Shown: positions 1 through 7,470, numbered from the stretch's first letter. The stretch: DNA of 45,201 nucleotides from Paractinoplanes durhamensis (GCF_016862175.1 NZ_BOML01000081.1:1-45201), one strand, 5' to 3'. Notes: generated from the sequence alone by a model not told the origin. Made by a program: numbers and translations.

Positions 1-123
1 CTCCGCGGGCACACCAATGACTTCAGCTGCCTCCAGGTAGGCAGAAGTTCGGTACGTAACTAGTCACGGGCGGCAGGCGGACACGCTCGGCGAGAAGGAC
101 ATAGCAACGTAAAAGACCCCGTC
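1..123. other. edge sequence, nothing recognised
   Basis: I see no gene, repeat or convincing promoter in these bases before the transposase remnant. The window starts in mid-context, so a 5' part of the insertion element could lie outside. Confidence 0.3.
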
Positions 124-627
124 GTGGATTCAGATCAGGTTTCCACACAAGAACGAAACCCCGACGAGGTCACCGCCAGTATGCGCCCTGCGCACGTCTA
201 CGCCAGCATGTCCGAACAGCAACACACCGAACTGATTACCGCCCTGCACGGCCAATGGCGTACGGCGACCCGGATGGTCATCGTCGTGCTGTCCGCCGCA
301 GGCTGGACCGCCAGCGAAATCGCTGACCTGCTGCACTACGACCCGAAAACCGTTCGTACCTGGATCACCCGCCACCGGTCCGAAGGCATCACCGGCCTGC
401 CCGACCGGCCCCGCTCGGGCAGGCCTCGCAAAGGCAGCCAGCGCCTCGGCAAACGCATCCACACCCTGCTGCAAACACCCCGGTCCTGGACCACCGTGCG
501 CATCTGGAAGGTTCTGGGCCGGCCGACATACGTTGCGCGTAGCGGGGGCTTCGCCACCCGCCACCCGCATCCCGCTTGCCGACTGGCTCTTCGTGGATCA
601 GCTCGCCATCTCGCGGATTTACTATGA
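124..627 (+). pseudogene. IS630-family transposase remnant (N-terminal HTH only)
   Basis: The frame opens with GTG at 124; an ATG at 181 is also possible. Residues about 50-95 form the helix-turn-helix seen at the N-terminus of IS630-type transposases, with ASEIADLLHYDPKTVRTW followed by the basic linker RSGRPRKG. Similarity continues to WTTVRIWKVLGRP (residues 122-134) and then stops abruptly near base 525. The rest of the frame reads as arginine/histidine-rich noise. A complete IS630 transposase has about 340-360 residues with a DDE/DDD catalytic domain, which is absent here. The fragment therefore cannot transpose. The residues after 134 are probably an out-of-frame reading of unrelated DNA (see 530-706). 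Confidence 0.7.
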
Positions 628-706
628 GCGGCTGGCGGCCATCGCTTCCGAGGTCTCCTCCTGCCAGCCGGCCATGGCTCGGCTTGATGAGCTCGTTCTG
701 GAATGA
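530..706 (+). pseudogene. possible NTF2/SnoaL-like protein C-terminal remnant
   Basis: In the +1-shifted frame directly after the transposase breakpoint the DNA reads a plausible protein tail: RIPLADWLFVDQLAISRIYY, then about 30 residues and TGA at 704-706. This resembles the end of SnoaL/NTF2-like folds (fhrv.dGrI...yyD). There is no start codon or N-terminal part, so it would be a remnant fused to the transposase stump. The assignment rests on a short stretch and is tentative. Confidence 0.3.
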
Positions 707-707
707 G

Positions 708-1220
708 CTAGTTGGGCAGGGTGGGTGGGGGGATCACCACGCGCCAGCGGTCTGTGTTGTCTTTGGGTGCTGGGCCGCATGTCATCAACGTGCCGTCTTC
801 GGTGTGGCCCAAGGCGCCCTTGGGGGCGCATCGGTCCTCGGCCTCCACGCCCTCCTGGTAGGACGGGCGTAGGTCTGGGGTCTTCGAGCTTGCGCCTACC
901 GGCTTTCTTGGCATGTCGGTGTAGACCTGATCGATCTCGGCCTGAGACCTGGTGGTCGTGGTCTTTCGGCCGGTCGGTACGCCTGTGCGGGTCGGGGCGG
1001 GGGTGGTCGTGGGGATCGGGGACGGCAAGCTTTCGATGATCGTCGGTGGGCTTGTCGAGGGCTGCACGTCTCCGCTGGCCGCGGCGGGCTTTGCCGCTGT
1101 CTTGTTCAGGCCGGACAGGGAGTGGACCGTTGCCATGGCGGCTGTCCCTACGGTCAGCAAGGCCAGGACCACCAGCGTGATCACCCAGATCGGACGGCGC
1201 GAGGACTGCTGTTCGGTCAC
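708..1220 (-). CDS. single-pass membrane protein with secreted Pro/Thr-rich stalk
   Basis: 170 residues from a GTG start. A short basic cytoplasmic N-terminus (SSRRP) is followed by one membrane helix at about 11-32, then an extracellular low-complexity stalk rich in Ser, Thr and Pro (about 45-100). The last 40 residues are a compact segment with two cysteines (EDRCAPKGALG and TLMTCGPAP), which could form a disulfide outside the cell. The stop lies 2 bases from the end of the preceding remnant, so the two are convergent. I do not recognise a family beyond the Cys...Gly-Ala-x-Gly...Cys tail that is common in actinobacterial exported proteins. Function unknown. Confidence 0.6.
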   Translation of the reverse strand: MTEQQSSRRPIWVITLVVLALLTVGTAAMATVHSLSGLNKTAAKPAAASGDVQPSTSPPTIIESLPSPIPTTTPAPTRTGVPTGRKTTTTRSQAEIDQVYTDMPRKPVGASSKTPDLRPSYQEGVEAEDRCAPKGALGHTEDGTLMTCGPAPKDNTDRWRVVIPPPTLPN

Positions 1221-1285
1221 CGATACACCATTACCTCGTCACCGAATCCCGTCGATGGGCCGTTAGTTCATACCGGTGGGGAAGA

Positions 1286-1726
1286 TCAGGCGACCCGCAA
1301 CGTGAGGTGGGCCTGACCTGGGCTGCGGGACGCGCTGATGGTCCAGCAACCCGCGACCGGGAAGACCCAGCCGGTGCCCCACTCTTCGCCGGGTCGGTTG
1401 TACGAGCTGCCGCCGTGCGGCTCGGGGCCCCAGGACGGGGAAACCGTGCTGCCGTCGGGGCCGGTCGCGGTCATCGTCAGGTTGCCGGCTCCGGTCATCC
1501 GCCAGACGATCTTCATCTCCCGGCCTGCCGTTACCCGGTTGCCGAAGAACAGGGCCCACAGCGTCACGCCGTCGCCCACGCCCTGCCGTTCCGCATCGGC
1601 CGGCAGGTCGGCCGTGGCGGGACAGGACTGCGGGGTAGTCGGGGCGGGAGTAGGCGCGGGCGACGGCGGCGAGGAACAGCCCGCCACCAGGGCGAGCAGC
1701 AACAGCGAGGCGGTCCGCCGGCGCAC
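1286..1726 (-). CDS. putative lipoprotein
   Basis: 146 residues from a GTG start. The N-terminus is a lipoprotein signal: basic MRRR, a leucine core and a lipobox LVAGC with the lipidated cysteine at 17. A proline/serine linker (18-35) follows, then an all-beta-looking domain ending in HLTLRVA. Two further cysteines (about 34 and near 125) may pair. The protein should sit on the outer face of the membrane. The domain is not assigned; it looks like a small beta-sandwich. The gene follows the hydrolase remnant on the same strand. Confidence 0.65.
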   Translation of the reverse strand: MRRRTASLLLLALVAGCSSPPSPAPTPAPTTPQSCPATADLPADAERQGVGDGVTLWALFFGNRVTAGREMKIVWRMTGAGNLTMTATGPDGSTVSPSWGPEPHGGSSYNRPGEEWGTGWVFPVAGCWTISASRSPGQAHLTLRVA

Positions 1727-1735
1727 AAACTCACG

Positions 1736-1990
1736 CTATGTCGCGTTCACCCACGTGGCAATCCGGTCCCGGACCACCTCGCTGACGTCCGTGGCGTCGT
1801 CGAGGGTGGCGATGGTGAAGGCGTGCGGAAGTCCCTCGTACACATCAACTTGGGTTTTGATTTCGGCGGCAGTCGCCGCCTCGGCGAAGCGCAACGTGTC
1901 GTCGAGCAGGGCCTCCGCCGAGCCGGCCGCCAGCAGCAGCGGGGGCAGTCCGCTCAGGTCGCCGAAGATGGGTGACTGCGGTGCGCGGTC
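1736..1990 (-). pseudogene. alpha/beta-hydrolase (HSL-type) C-terminal remnant
   Basis: Translation on the minus strand gives PQSPIFGDLSGLPPLLLAAG...EALLDD...GLPHAF...IATWVNAT. This is the C-terminal quarter of hormone-sensitive-lipase-type esterases, including the strand before the catalytic acid and the GLPHAF block carrying the catalytic His. Where the family normally has GSDE with the catalytic Asp, this copy reads GSAE. The nucleophile region and the N-terminal three quarters are missing. The upstream boundary is inside or directly after the HAD gene, whose last codons are read from the same DNA in another frame. It is a dead fragment. Confidence 0.7.
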
Positions 1991-2625
1991 GGCGCGGGTG
2001 CCCTGCGGATTACCTCGGCGATCACGGCGGCGCAGCTCGGTGCGGTTACGGTGGGGCGGTAGGCGAGGTGGGCGGGCCACTCGCGGGTGTGGGCGACCCA
2101 GCCCGTACGCAAACCGGCCGTTGATCCTCCGCCCACATCGTTCTCCTCGTTGTCGCCCACCATCCAGCCACTCGCCGAGAGTGGCAGGCCGGCCGCCGCG
2201 GCGGCCGCCTCGAAGATGCCCCGATCGGGCTTGCGCACCCCGGCCCCTTCGGAGATGGTCCAGCCGGCGACGAGGCGGTCGAGGCCGGTACGCCGTAGCT
2301 TCGCCTCCTGCTGCTCGACGCCGCCGTTCGTCACCACGAAGGGGACATAACCGGCGGCGACCGCGTCGGCCAGGGCTTCGGCCACGCCGGGCGAGAGGGT
2401 GACCTTGTCGACCATGCCGGCTCGCAAGTCGTTAAGGATCTCTTGCTCGTCCACGCCGAAACGGGCGGCGATCCGGGCCGCAACCTCTTCCCTGGGTGCA
2501 TAACCGTCACGGTCCGCATCCACCACCCAGGCCAGTTGTGACCGGCCGAACCGGGACTCCGCCCAGCTCTTGAACGCTGCCTTGCGGTCAACGAGAGTGT
2601 TGTCCAGGTCGATGAGCAGCAACAT
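1954..2625 (-). CDS. HAD-superfamily hydrolase
   Basis: 223 residues from the ATG at 2625. All four HAD motifs are visible: DLDNT (6-10, nucleophile Asp6 and acid Asp8), VVTNG (97-101), the lysine in GVRKPDRG (Lys132) and GDNEEND (157-163). The helical cap between motifs I and II is of the small C1 type, as in phosphoglycolate-phosphatase-like or pyrimidine-nucleotidase-like enzymes. The expected reaction is phosphomonoester hydrolysis in the cytosol; the substrate cannot be read from the sequence. The last 10 or so residues (about 213-223) are translated from the hydrolase remnant in a shifted frame, so the original C-terminus has been replaced. The catalytic core looks intact. Confidence 0.8.
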   Translation of the reverse strand: MLLLIDLDNTLVDRKAAFKSWAESRFGRSQLAWVVDADRDGYAPREEVAARIAARFGVDEQEILNDLRAGMVDKVTLSPGVAEALADAVAAGYVPFVVTNGGVEQQEAKLRRTGLDRLVAGWTISEGAGVRKPDRGIFEAAAAAAGLPLSASGWMVGDNEENDVGGGSTAGLRTGWVAHTREWPAHLAYRPTVTAPSCAAVIAEVIRRAPAPTAHRSHPSSAT

Positions 2626-2664
2626 CGGTCGATGATTACAGGTGCGTTCAAGGAGGGCACGAGC

Positions 2665-2973
2665 GTGCTGACATTCACCAATGCGGCGGAGCAGGCCGCG
2701 TGGTCGCTGGCCGAAGCGCTCAGCGAAAAGGGATTCGCCGCGATGAAGCAGGCCGAGGAGGCCGCCGAGGCGTTCCGATCCGGGAAGATGGCGATGCGCC
2801 GGCAGTTCAAGGCGCGCGGCATGTCCGAGGTGGACGCCGACATCCGCTGGTCGGGCATGACCCAGGCGCGGAAGGCGCTGTCCGACAACGAGTGGTACAT
2901 GGCGCAGGCGTCGATGTACAACGAGGCCGCGGCCGCGCAGTACGCGAAGGCGCTCTACCTCAAGAAGAGCTAG
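2665..2973 (+). CDS. small conserved-looking protein, function unknown
   Basis: 102 residues from GTG 2665, chosen because an AGGAGG lies 8 bases upstream (2651-2656); an upstream in-frame ATG at 2632 lacks a ribosome site. The protein is largely helical and rich in Ala, Met, Glu and Lys (AEEAAEAFRSGKMAMRRQF, MSEVDADIRWSGM, YNEAAAAQYAKAL). There is no signal peptide, membrane helix or cysteine. It resembles small helical proteins seen in phages and type VII contexts, but no specific family is recognised. It is divergent from the HAD gene (39 bases apart) and its stop overlaps that of the next minus-strand gene by 4 bases. Confidence 0.65.
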   Translation: MLTFTNAAEQAAWSLAEALSEKGFAAMKQAEEAAEAFRSGKMAMRRQFKARGMSEVDADIRWSGMTQARKALSDNEWYMAQASMYNEAAAAQYAKALYLKKS

Positions 2974-3359
2974 GCCGCCCGGTGTCGCAGGGTCGCGACC
3001 GTCGAGCCGGCCAGCGCGAGCAGGCAGTCGGGCAGCTGGCCGTCGGCGATCGCGGCGCCGAACAGGGCCTCGCCGGTCGGGATGTCGCCGTTCATGTACG
3101 CGCTGACGAACCGGGCGACCCAGCGCTTGTCGTAGCGCGCGTCGTCGATGCCGGGAAAATCCAGGGTCCACGCCCCACCCGGCGGCACCTGGCCGACCAT
3201 GGTGGCGGCGAGGCACCAGGCCACGTCGTACGCCCCGACCACGCCGGAACGGTCGACGACCGCGTCGAACGTGCCGACCACCGCGTCGCTGTCACCGCTG
3301 AGCGCACTCTGCAGGACGAGCGCCGCGTCGTCGAACGCGTGCTGTGGTACCTCCGTCAC
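2970..3359 (-). CDS. hypothetical protein, about 130 residues
   Basis: I prefer the GTG at 3359 (start VTEVPQHAFDDAAL); a TTG at 3386 would add nine residues. Neither has a strong ribosome site. The protein is soluble and acidic to neutral, with a central segment GVVGAYDVAWCLAATMVG and a C-terminal helical part ending in TVATLRHRAA. No catalytic motif is evident. It converges with the previous gene with a 4-base overlap of stop codons. I do not recognise the family. Confidence 0.6.
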   Translation of the reverse strand: MTEVPQHAFDDAALVLQSALSGDSDAVVGTFDAVVDRSGVVGAYDVAWCLAATMVGQVPPGGAWTLDFPGIDDARYDKRWVARFVSAYMNGDIPTGEALFGAAIADGQLPDCLLALAGSTVATLRHRAA

Positions 3360-3421
3360 GTGAAGAAAGGTACGTGGATCGGTCAAGGAGCGCTCGCTGT
3401 CGGTTCAACTGGCATGGGAAT

Positions 3422-3838
3422 TCACGCTCCGCGAAGAAGACAGGTGATCCGGGCCGTGCAGACCCGTTCCCCGGTGTCGTCGGTGATGACCACCTCGTAG
3501 GTGGCCATCGTGCGACCTCGGTGCACCGGCGTGGCCACCCCGGTGACGATGCCGGAGCGGGCGCCCTTGTGATGGGTGGCGTTGATGTCGACGCCCACCG
3601 CGAATGCCCGGTCGACGGTCTGGCCGTGCAGCACCGCGCCCACCGAGCCGAGCGTCTCGGCCAGCACGCAGGAGGCGCCGCCGTGCAGCAGGCCGTACGG
3701 CTGGGTGTTGCCCTCGACCGGCATGGTGCCGACGATGCGCTCCGGCGAGGCTTCGGTGATCTCGACGCCCATCCGCTTGCCGAGCTCACCACCGCCTCCG
3801 CTGAAGAGGTCCCTGATGCTCTCGGCCGCGATATCCAT
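3422..3838 (-). CDS. hotdog-fold thioesterase (PaaI/MenI-like)
   Basis: 138 residues from ATG 3838. A TTG at 3847 with GGGAGGT 5 bases upstream (3852-3858), or GTG 3865, are alternative starts. The signature YGLLHGGASCVLAETLGSVG (48-67) is the hotdog helix of PaaI-type acyl-CoA thioesterases, with His52-Gly-Gly and the likely catalytic acid Glu61. The C-terminal strands (TMATYEVVITDDTGERVCTA) fit the family. The expected role is hydrolysis of aryl- or acyl-CoA thioesters in the cytosol; a 1,4-dihydroxy-2-naphthoyl-CoA role is possible but not supported by neighbours. The length is normal for the family. Confidence 0.85.
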   Translation of the reverse strand: MDIAAESIRDLFSGGGGELGKRMGVEITEASPERIVGTMPVEGNTQPYGLLHGGASCVLAETLGSVGAVLHGQTVDRAFAVGVDINATHHKGARSGIVTGVATPVHRGRTMATYEVVITDDTGERVCTARITCLLRGA

Positions 3839-3960
3839 GACGGGCAACGTTACCTCCCGTTGCACGCCTTTCCTGCGACTTCGATCACAACGGCCGACTC
3901 GCGTAGGTGGCCCTCTGGCCCTACTGTTCGCATGACCGTTCAGCCCCTTGAGGAGATCCC

Positions 3961-4209
3961 ATGACCGAGCCGCAGGAGACCGTCGAGACGCGCGGTGACA
4001 ACCGCGTCGACCTGATCGCCAACGACACGACCGGCGACGGCAAGCCGGACGTGTGGGTGTCCGACACCGACGGGGACGGCAAGCCCGACCTGTTCCAGTT
4101 CGACACCGACGGCGACGGCAAGGTCGACATCACCATGGTCGACCTCGACCAGGACGGCCAGCCGGACACCATCGTCGACGGCGACGGCGGCCTGCCGCCG
4201 CAGGTCTGA
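3961..4209 (+). CDS. small calcium-loop repeat protein (DxDGDGKPD repeats)
   Basis: 82 residues from ATG 3961, with GAGGAG 6 bases upstream. Residues 22-74 consist of four near-perfect 13-residue repeats: DTTGDGKPDVW, DTDGDGKPDLF, DTDGDGKVDIT and DLDQDGQPDTI, starting at Asp22, 35, 48 and 61. A fifth half-repeat DGDGG follows. Each has the D-x-D-x-D-G-x-x-D pattern of EF-hand-like, dockerin or thrombospondin type-3 calcium loops. There is no signal peptide, so the protein should be cytoplasmic, unlike most proteins with such loops. Calcium binding is inferred from the pattern. It converges on the PrsW gene; their stop codons share a short hairpin (4208-4224). Confidence 0.75.
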   Translation: MTEPQETVETRGDNRVDLIANDTTGDGKPDVWVSDTDGDGKPDLFQFDTDGDGKVDITMVDLDQDGQPDTIVDGDGGLPPQV

Positions 4210-4224
4210 GCGTTTTTTACGCTC
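4208..4224. terminator. short hairpin shared by convergent stops
   Basis: GAGCGT (4208-4213) pairs with ACGCTC (4219-4224) around a T-rich loop. It covers the stop codons of both the repeat protein (+) and the PrsW gene (-). A compact bidirectional terminator is plausible, though the stem is only 6 bp. Confidence 0.35.
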
Positions 4225-5473
4225 CGCCGAGCGCGGACAGTGCCACCCAGAGGACGGCGATCGCCACCACGGTGGTGACGATCGTGGAGGCCGTGTGCCG
4301 CCATGATCGTGGGCCGGCGATCGCCTCCGGGTGGCCCAGACCGCGCAGCACCTTCCGCTGGAGCCGGATCTGTTCGCAGCTCAGCGAGTCGGGCGGCACC
4401 TCACGGCTCAGCTCGACGGCCAGTTTCGCCTGGGCGCGCTGCAGCCGGCGGACGGCGTGGCGGCCCGCGTGCCCGGCCCGCTCCCCGGCGAGACGCCGGG
4501 CGGAGGCTCGCGCCGATCCGGAGCCCAGCACCTTCATCTCGCTCTCGGTGATCAGCTCCGGGTCGCCGAGCGTGGCGAGGTGCCCGACGTAGTAGTCGGC
4601 CTCCCGGTCGTGCGCGTGCCGCACCAGCCAGAGGATCAGCAGCAGCGGCGGCAGGCCCTTGAGCACCAGCACCGCGAGCAGGCCCACCGCGCCGTTGCCG
4701 ATCCCGTCGCTGAGCAGCGGCGAGTTCCACAGCACGTGCGAGGCCCAGGCGCCGAGCAGCGCCAGCGCGGCCACCCCGATCCGGCGGGCGTACCCCCGGT
4801 CGTGGCGCACCACGAGATAGCCGATGCCGGCGCCGGCCAGCGCGCCGAACAGGGTGTGACTCCAGACCCCGGACAGAAAGCCGCGCAGCAGGAACGTCGC
4901 GATCACCGGCTGGATGTGGTCGCCCTGGCCGGCCAGCGCCACCGCGCCGACCGCGAAGATGATGTCCTCGGCGATCTGGAAGCCGAGCCCGACCATCGCG
5001 CCGTAGACGACGCCGTCCAGCACGCTGTTGACCTGCGGGCGGGCGACCAGCACGATCGCCACCACGCCGAGGGTCTTGGCGATCTCCTCGACCGTCGGCG
5101 CGGCCAGCGCGGCACCCCAGCCGGCCGCGTACGCGGGCGAGCCGAACTTGGCGATCAGGTTTTCCAGGGCCGTGCTGGCCGGGATGGAGACGCTGGTGGC
5201 GACCACCCCACCCCACGCGAACGCCAGCACCAGGAGCTCGATCGGTTCCCGTTCAAGAAAATCCAATTCCGAGACGAGCAACCAGAACGGTACGGCGAGG
5301 AGCGCGAACAACAGCACGGCGGTGAGCGTCGCGATCGGGTACGCCGTACCGAACCGGCTCGCGATCTGCGCCATCCGGAACCCACCGGCCAGCAGCAGCG
5401 CGCTCACCACCCAGAAGGCCGGCACCCGGGCGAGCGCGGCGGCCCGGCCCGGGCGGACCTCGGCCGAGATCAC
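4217..5473 (-). CDS. PrsW-family intramembrane metalloprotease
   Basis: 418 residues with at least eight hydrophobic segments between 18 and 290. The PrsW signatures are all present within membrane helices: the Glu-Glu pair in PTVEEIAK (129-130), GFQIAED (165-170), WSHTLFG with His206 and WASHVLWN with His246. These residues bind the catalytic zinc in this CPBP-related clan. The last 120 residues are a cytoplasmic basic, helical tail (ASARRLAGERAGHAGRHAVRRL), then a final membrane helix at about 397-416, an unusual extension. In Bacillus PrsW cleaves an anti-sigma factor; the substrate here is unknown. The start overlaps the stop of the next upstream gene by 4 bases (ATGA), so the two are translationally coupled. 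Confidence 0.9.
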   Translation of the reverse strand: MISAEVRPGRAAALARVPAFWVVSALLLAGGFRMAQIASRFGTAYPIATLTAVLLFALLAVPFWLLVSELDFLEREPIELLVLAFAWGGVVATSVSIPASTALENLIAKFGSPAYAAGWGAALAAPTVEEIAKTLGVVAIVLVARPQVNSVLDGVVYGAMVGLGFQIAEDIIFAVGAVALAGQGDHIQPVIATFLLRGFLSGVWSHTLFGALAGAGIGYLVVRHDRGYARRIGVAALALLGAWASHVLWNSPLLSDGIGNGAVGLLAVLVLKGLPPLLLILWLVRHAHDREADYYVGHLATLGDPELITESEMKVLGSGSARASARRLAGERAGHAGRHAVRRLQRAQAKLAVELSREVPPDSLSCEQIRLQRKVLRGLGHPEAIAGPRSWRHTASTIVTTVVAIAVLWVALSALGGA

Positions 5474-6036
5474 CGGGCGGTCCCGTCGATCCGCAGGGTG
5501 CGGGTACTCGCCTCGATCTGCGGCAGGGTGGCGCCCAGGTCGAGGTCGTTGCCGCTGATCAGGATCTCGATGGTGCGGCCGTCGCCGACGAAGACGGCAT
5601 AGCGCCCGCCGCGGCCGGGGGCGGTGTAGCCGCCCTGCAGCCCGGCCAGCCCGTCGACGGTGTCGACCGCCAGCTGGGCGCTGGTGACCTGGTAGCCCTG
5701 GTTGCCGGTGATCCGCTGGCGGAGCCGGGCCGCGGCCGTCTCGAGGTCGCCGTCGAACGGCCGGACCGAGATTTTGTACTGCACCGCGCCGAGCCGGAAG
5801 AACGCGGAGCCCATCGAGCCGCCGGGGCGGGTGCCGGTGACGTCGAGGGTCGCGCCGGCCGGCGGCACCACGGTGACTCCGGCCCCGATGTCGACCGGGA
5901 CACCGGCCTGCAGCGGTCGCTCGGCCGAGAACGCCCGGTCGACGGCCGGCAGGCCGAGGGCGAGCCCGGCGAGGACGGCGACGAGGCCGAATGCACCGAG
6001 GATATTCATCAGCTCACGCCGGGTGATCCTCGCCAT
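5470..6036 (-). CDS. membrane-anchored exported protein, PrsW partner
   Basis: 188 residues. A basic N-terminus (MARITRREL) precedes one hydrophobic helix at about 11-31 that works as anchor or uncleaved signal. The rest is an extracellular alpha/beta domain (VTVVPPAGATLDV, QYKISVRPF, GRTIEILISGND) ending in LRIDGTAR. I do not recognise the family. Its stop overlaps the PrsW start (5470-5473). The membrane topology and translational coupling make it a candidate substrate or partner of the protease, but this is inference from position. Confidence 0.65.
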   Translation of the reverse strand: MARITRRELMNILGAFGLVAVLAGLALGLPAVDRAFSAERPLQAGVPVDIGAGVTVVPPAGATLDVTGTRPGGSMGSAFFRLGAVQYKISVRPFDGDLETAAARLRQRITGNQGYQVTSAQLAVDTVDGLAGLQGGYTAPGRGGRYAVFVGDGRTIEILISGNDLDLGATLPQIEASTRTLRIDGTAR

Positions 6037-6115
6037 GTCACCACGCTAATGGGGACAACGGCAAACCGGGCCCTTCGACCACTTAGGAGAGTGGATCAAG
6101 CAGGGAAGTCTCCGG

Positions 6116-6676
6116 TTATGTCGGTTTTAGCGTGAGAAACCCCGGCGGGACCACGGCGGTCAGCCACACGCCGTTCTCGCTTCGGTGAAAGGTGTGGCCG
6201 GCCTCGGCCATCGCCGTGGCGGCCACCTCGAAGACGGCCACGTCGGCCGCGCGGCGGCGCCCGACGGTCACCGCGGTCGGCACATCGGCCGAGAGGTGTA
6301 CGTGGTGCCGGCTGTCCGGCCGCAGGCCCTCCCGCATGATCGAGTCGAGGTTGGCGGCCGGCGTGCCGTGGAACAGCACCGCGGGCGGCGGGGCCGCGGG
6401 CAGATCGAGGTCGACCACGACCCGCCGGGAATGCCCCTGGCTGGCCCGGATCCAGTCGGTGTCGTCCGCACGGCGGGCCACGGCGAACCGGGACTTGTCG
6501 TTGTTCGCGACGATCTCGTCCAACTCGGCACGGGTCACCCCGAGGGCGGTCAGCAGCTCGGCGACCGGCACCCAGCCGTTCGCGTCGAGGGTGAGGCCGG
6601 CCGTCTCCGGCCGGTGCCGCAGGACCATCGAGATCCGGCGGCTCACCCGCACGAGCTCGCGGGACAGCTCGCTCAC
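6116..6676 (-). CDS. kptA: RNA 2'-phosphotransferase, Tpt1/KptA family
   Basis: 186 residues from GTG 6676. This start is chosen because GTGA overlaps the stop of the upstream methyltransferase (6673-6676) and the protein then begins VSELSRELVRVSRRISMVLR as in the family. Visible motifs are LRHRP (19-23), NNDKSRF (58-64), IRASQGHS (77-83), LFHGT (101-105), RHHVHLS (123-129) and GRR (139-141). The Arg-His-Arg-Arg catalytic set corresponds to about Arg20, His21, Arg78 and Arg140. Tpt1/KptA moves an internal 2'-phosphate from RNA to NAD+, giving ADP-ribose 1''-2''-cyclic phosphate. Bacterial roles are unclear. Hen1-Pnkp RNA repair is encoded about 31 kb away. Confidence 0.9.
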   Translation of the reverse strand: MSELSRELVRVSRRISMVLRHRPETAGLTLDANGWVPVAELLTALGVTRAELDEIVANNDKSRFAVARRADDTDWIRASQGHSRRVVVDLDLPAAPPPAVLFHGTPAANLDSIMREGLRPDSRHHVHLSADVPTAVTVGRRRAADVAVFEVAATAMAEAGHTFHRSENGVWLTAVVPPGFLTLKPT

Positions 6677-7452
6677 TGCATCAGCTCGATGACCGCGAGG
6701 TAGTAGGGGCGGTCCTGGTCGTCGATCGCGGTGAGGCGCCACCGGGTGCCGGTCAGGATCGACGAGAGCTCCGCGGGTGAGCAGTTCAGGTAGTCGAACC
6801 AGTCGGTGGCCAGCAGCCGGTAGCGCAGCCGCAGCCGCAGCTGACCACCGATCCGGCCGCGCTCCCGGTTGCGCCGGTGATAGGCGACGTGCACCGGGTC
6901 GGTGGTGCCGTAGGGGTCGGTGCCCTGGGCCACGATCCGGGCGCCCGGGTTGGCCAGCCGGGCCAGCGCCTCGAGCAGCACCGGCGCGCGGTCGTGGTTC
7001 TCCAGCAGGCCGAGGTTGTTGCCGAGAAGCAGGAAAGTGTCGTAGCGGGTGGCCGCCCCCGACGCGTACGCATCAACCGTGGTGACCACCGTGTCGCGTA
7101 GGCCGCGTCGCCGGGCGATCTCGATCGCCCCCGGCGAGGTGTCCAGCCCGGTGACCGCGATGCCGCGCCGCTGCAGCTCGACCGCCACCCGGCCGGCGCC
7201 GGTGCCGATGTCGAGCACCTGGCCGCGGCAGAGCTTCATCGCGCGATGGTCGTGCGGCTGCCATGCCGCCGGATCGTCGAGGTAGTGGTCGGCGGGTGCG
7301 CCGTTGATCAGGCCGTCGTCGCGCTCGATGATCTCGATGACCGGTCGTGGCACCCGGCCGCCGGCCAGCGGTCGTGGCCCGACCCCGGTGCGCACCGCGT
7401 ACGCGTCCCGGATCATCTCTCCGAAGACGTCTCCTATCGGCGGCTGCTCCAT
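6673..7452 (-). CDS. class I SAM-dependent methyltransferase
   Basis: 259 residues from ATG 7452; GTG 7458 would add two. The Rossmann motif I is VLDIGTGAGR (79-88) and the acidic loop LDTSPGAIEIARRRG (103-117) binds the SAM ribose. Later blocks (TFLLLGNNLGLLE, RIVAQGTDPYGTTDPVH) fit a methyltransferase-25-like fold. The C-terminal part has beta strands ending in YYLAVIELMQ. The substrate is unknown. Its stop overlaps the KptA start by 4 bases, so both proteins should be made from one message. It is divergent from the PPOX gene, with only 18 bases between the start codons. Confidence 0.8.
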   Translation of the reverse strand: MEQPPIGDVFGEMIRDAYAVRTGVGPRPLAGGRVPRPVIEIIERDDGLINGAPADHYLDDPAAWQPHDHRAMKLCRGQVLDIGTGAGRVAVELQRRGIAVTGLDTSPGAIEIARRRGLRDTVVTTVDAYASGAATRYDTFLLLGNNLGLLENHDRAPVLLEALARLANPGARIVAQGTDPYGTTDPVHVAYHRRNRERGRIGGQLRLRLRYRLLATDWFDYLNCSPAELSSILTGTRWRLTAIDDQDRPYYLAVIELMQ

Positions 7453-7458
7453 GGTCAC

Positions 7459-7464
7459 TACTCT
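7459..7464 (+). promoter_or_regulatory. candidate -10 of leaderless PPOX gene
   Basis: TACTCT lies 6 bases before the ATG at 7471, so transcription would begin at or next to the start codon. No ribosome-binding site is present. This fits the TANNNT pattern of actinobacterial leaderless genes. Confidence 0.4.
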
Positions 7465-7470
7465 TGGCCC

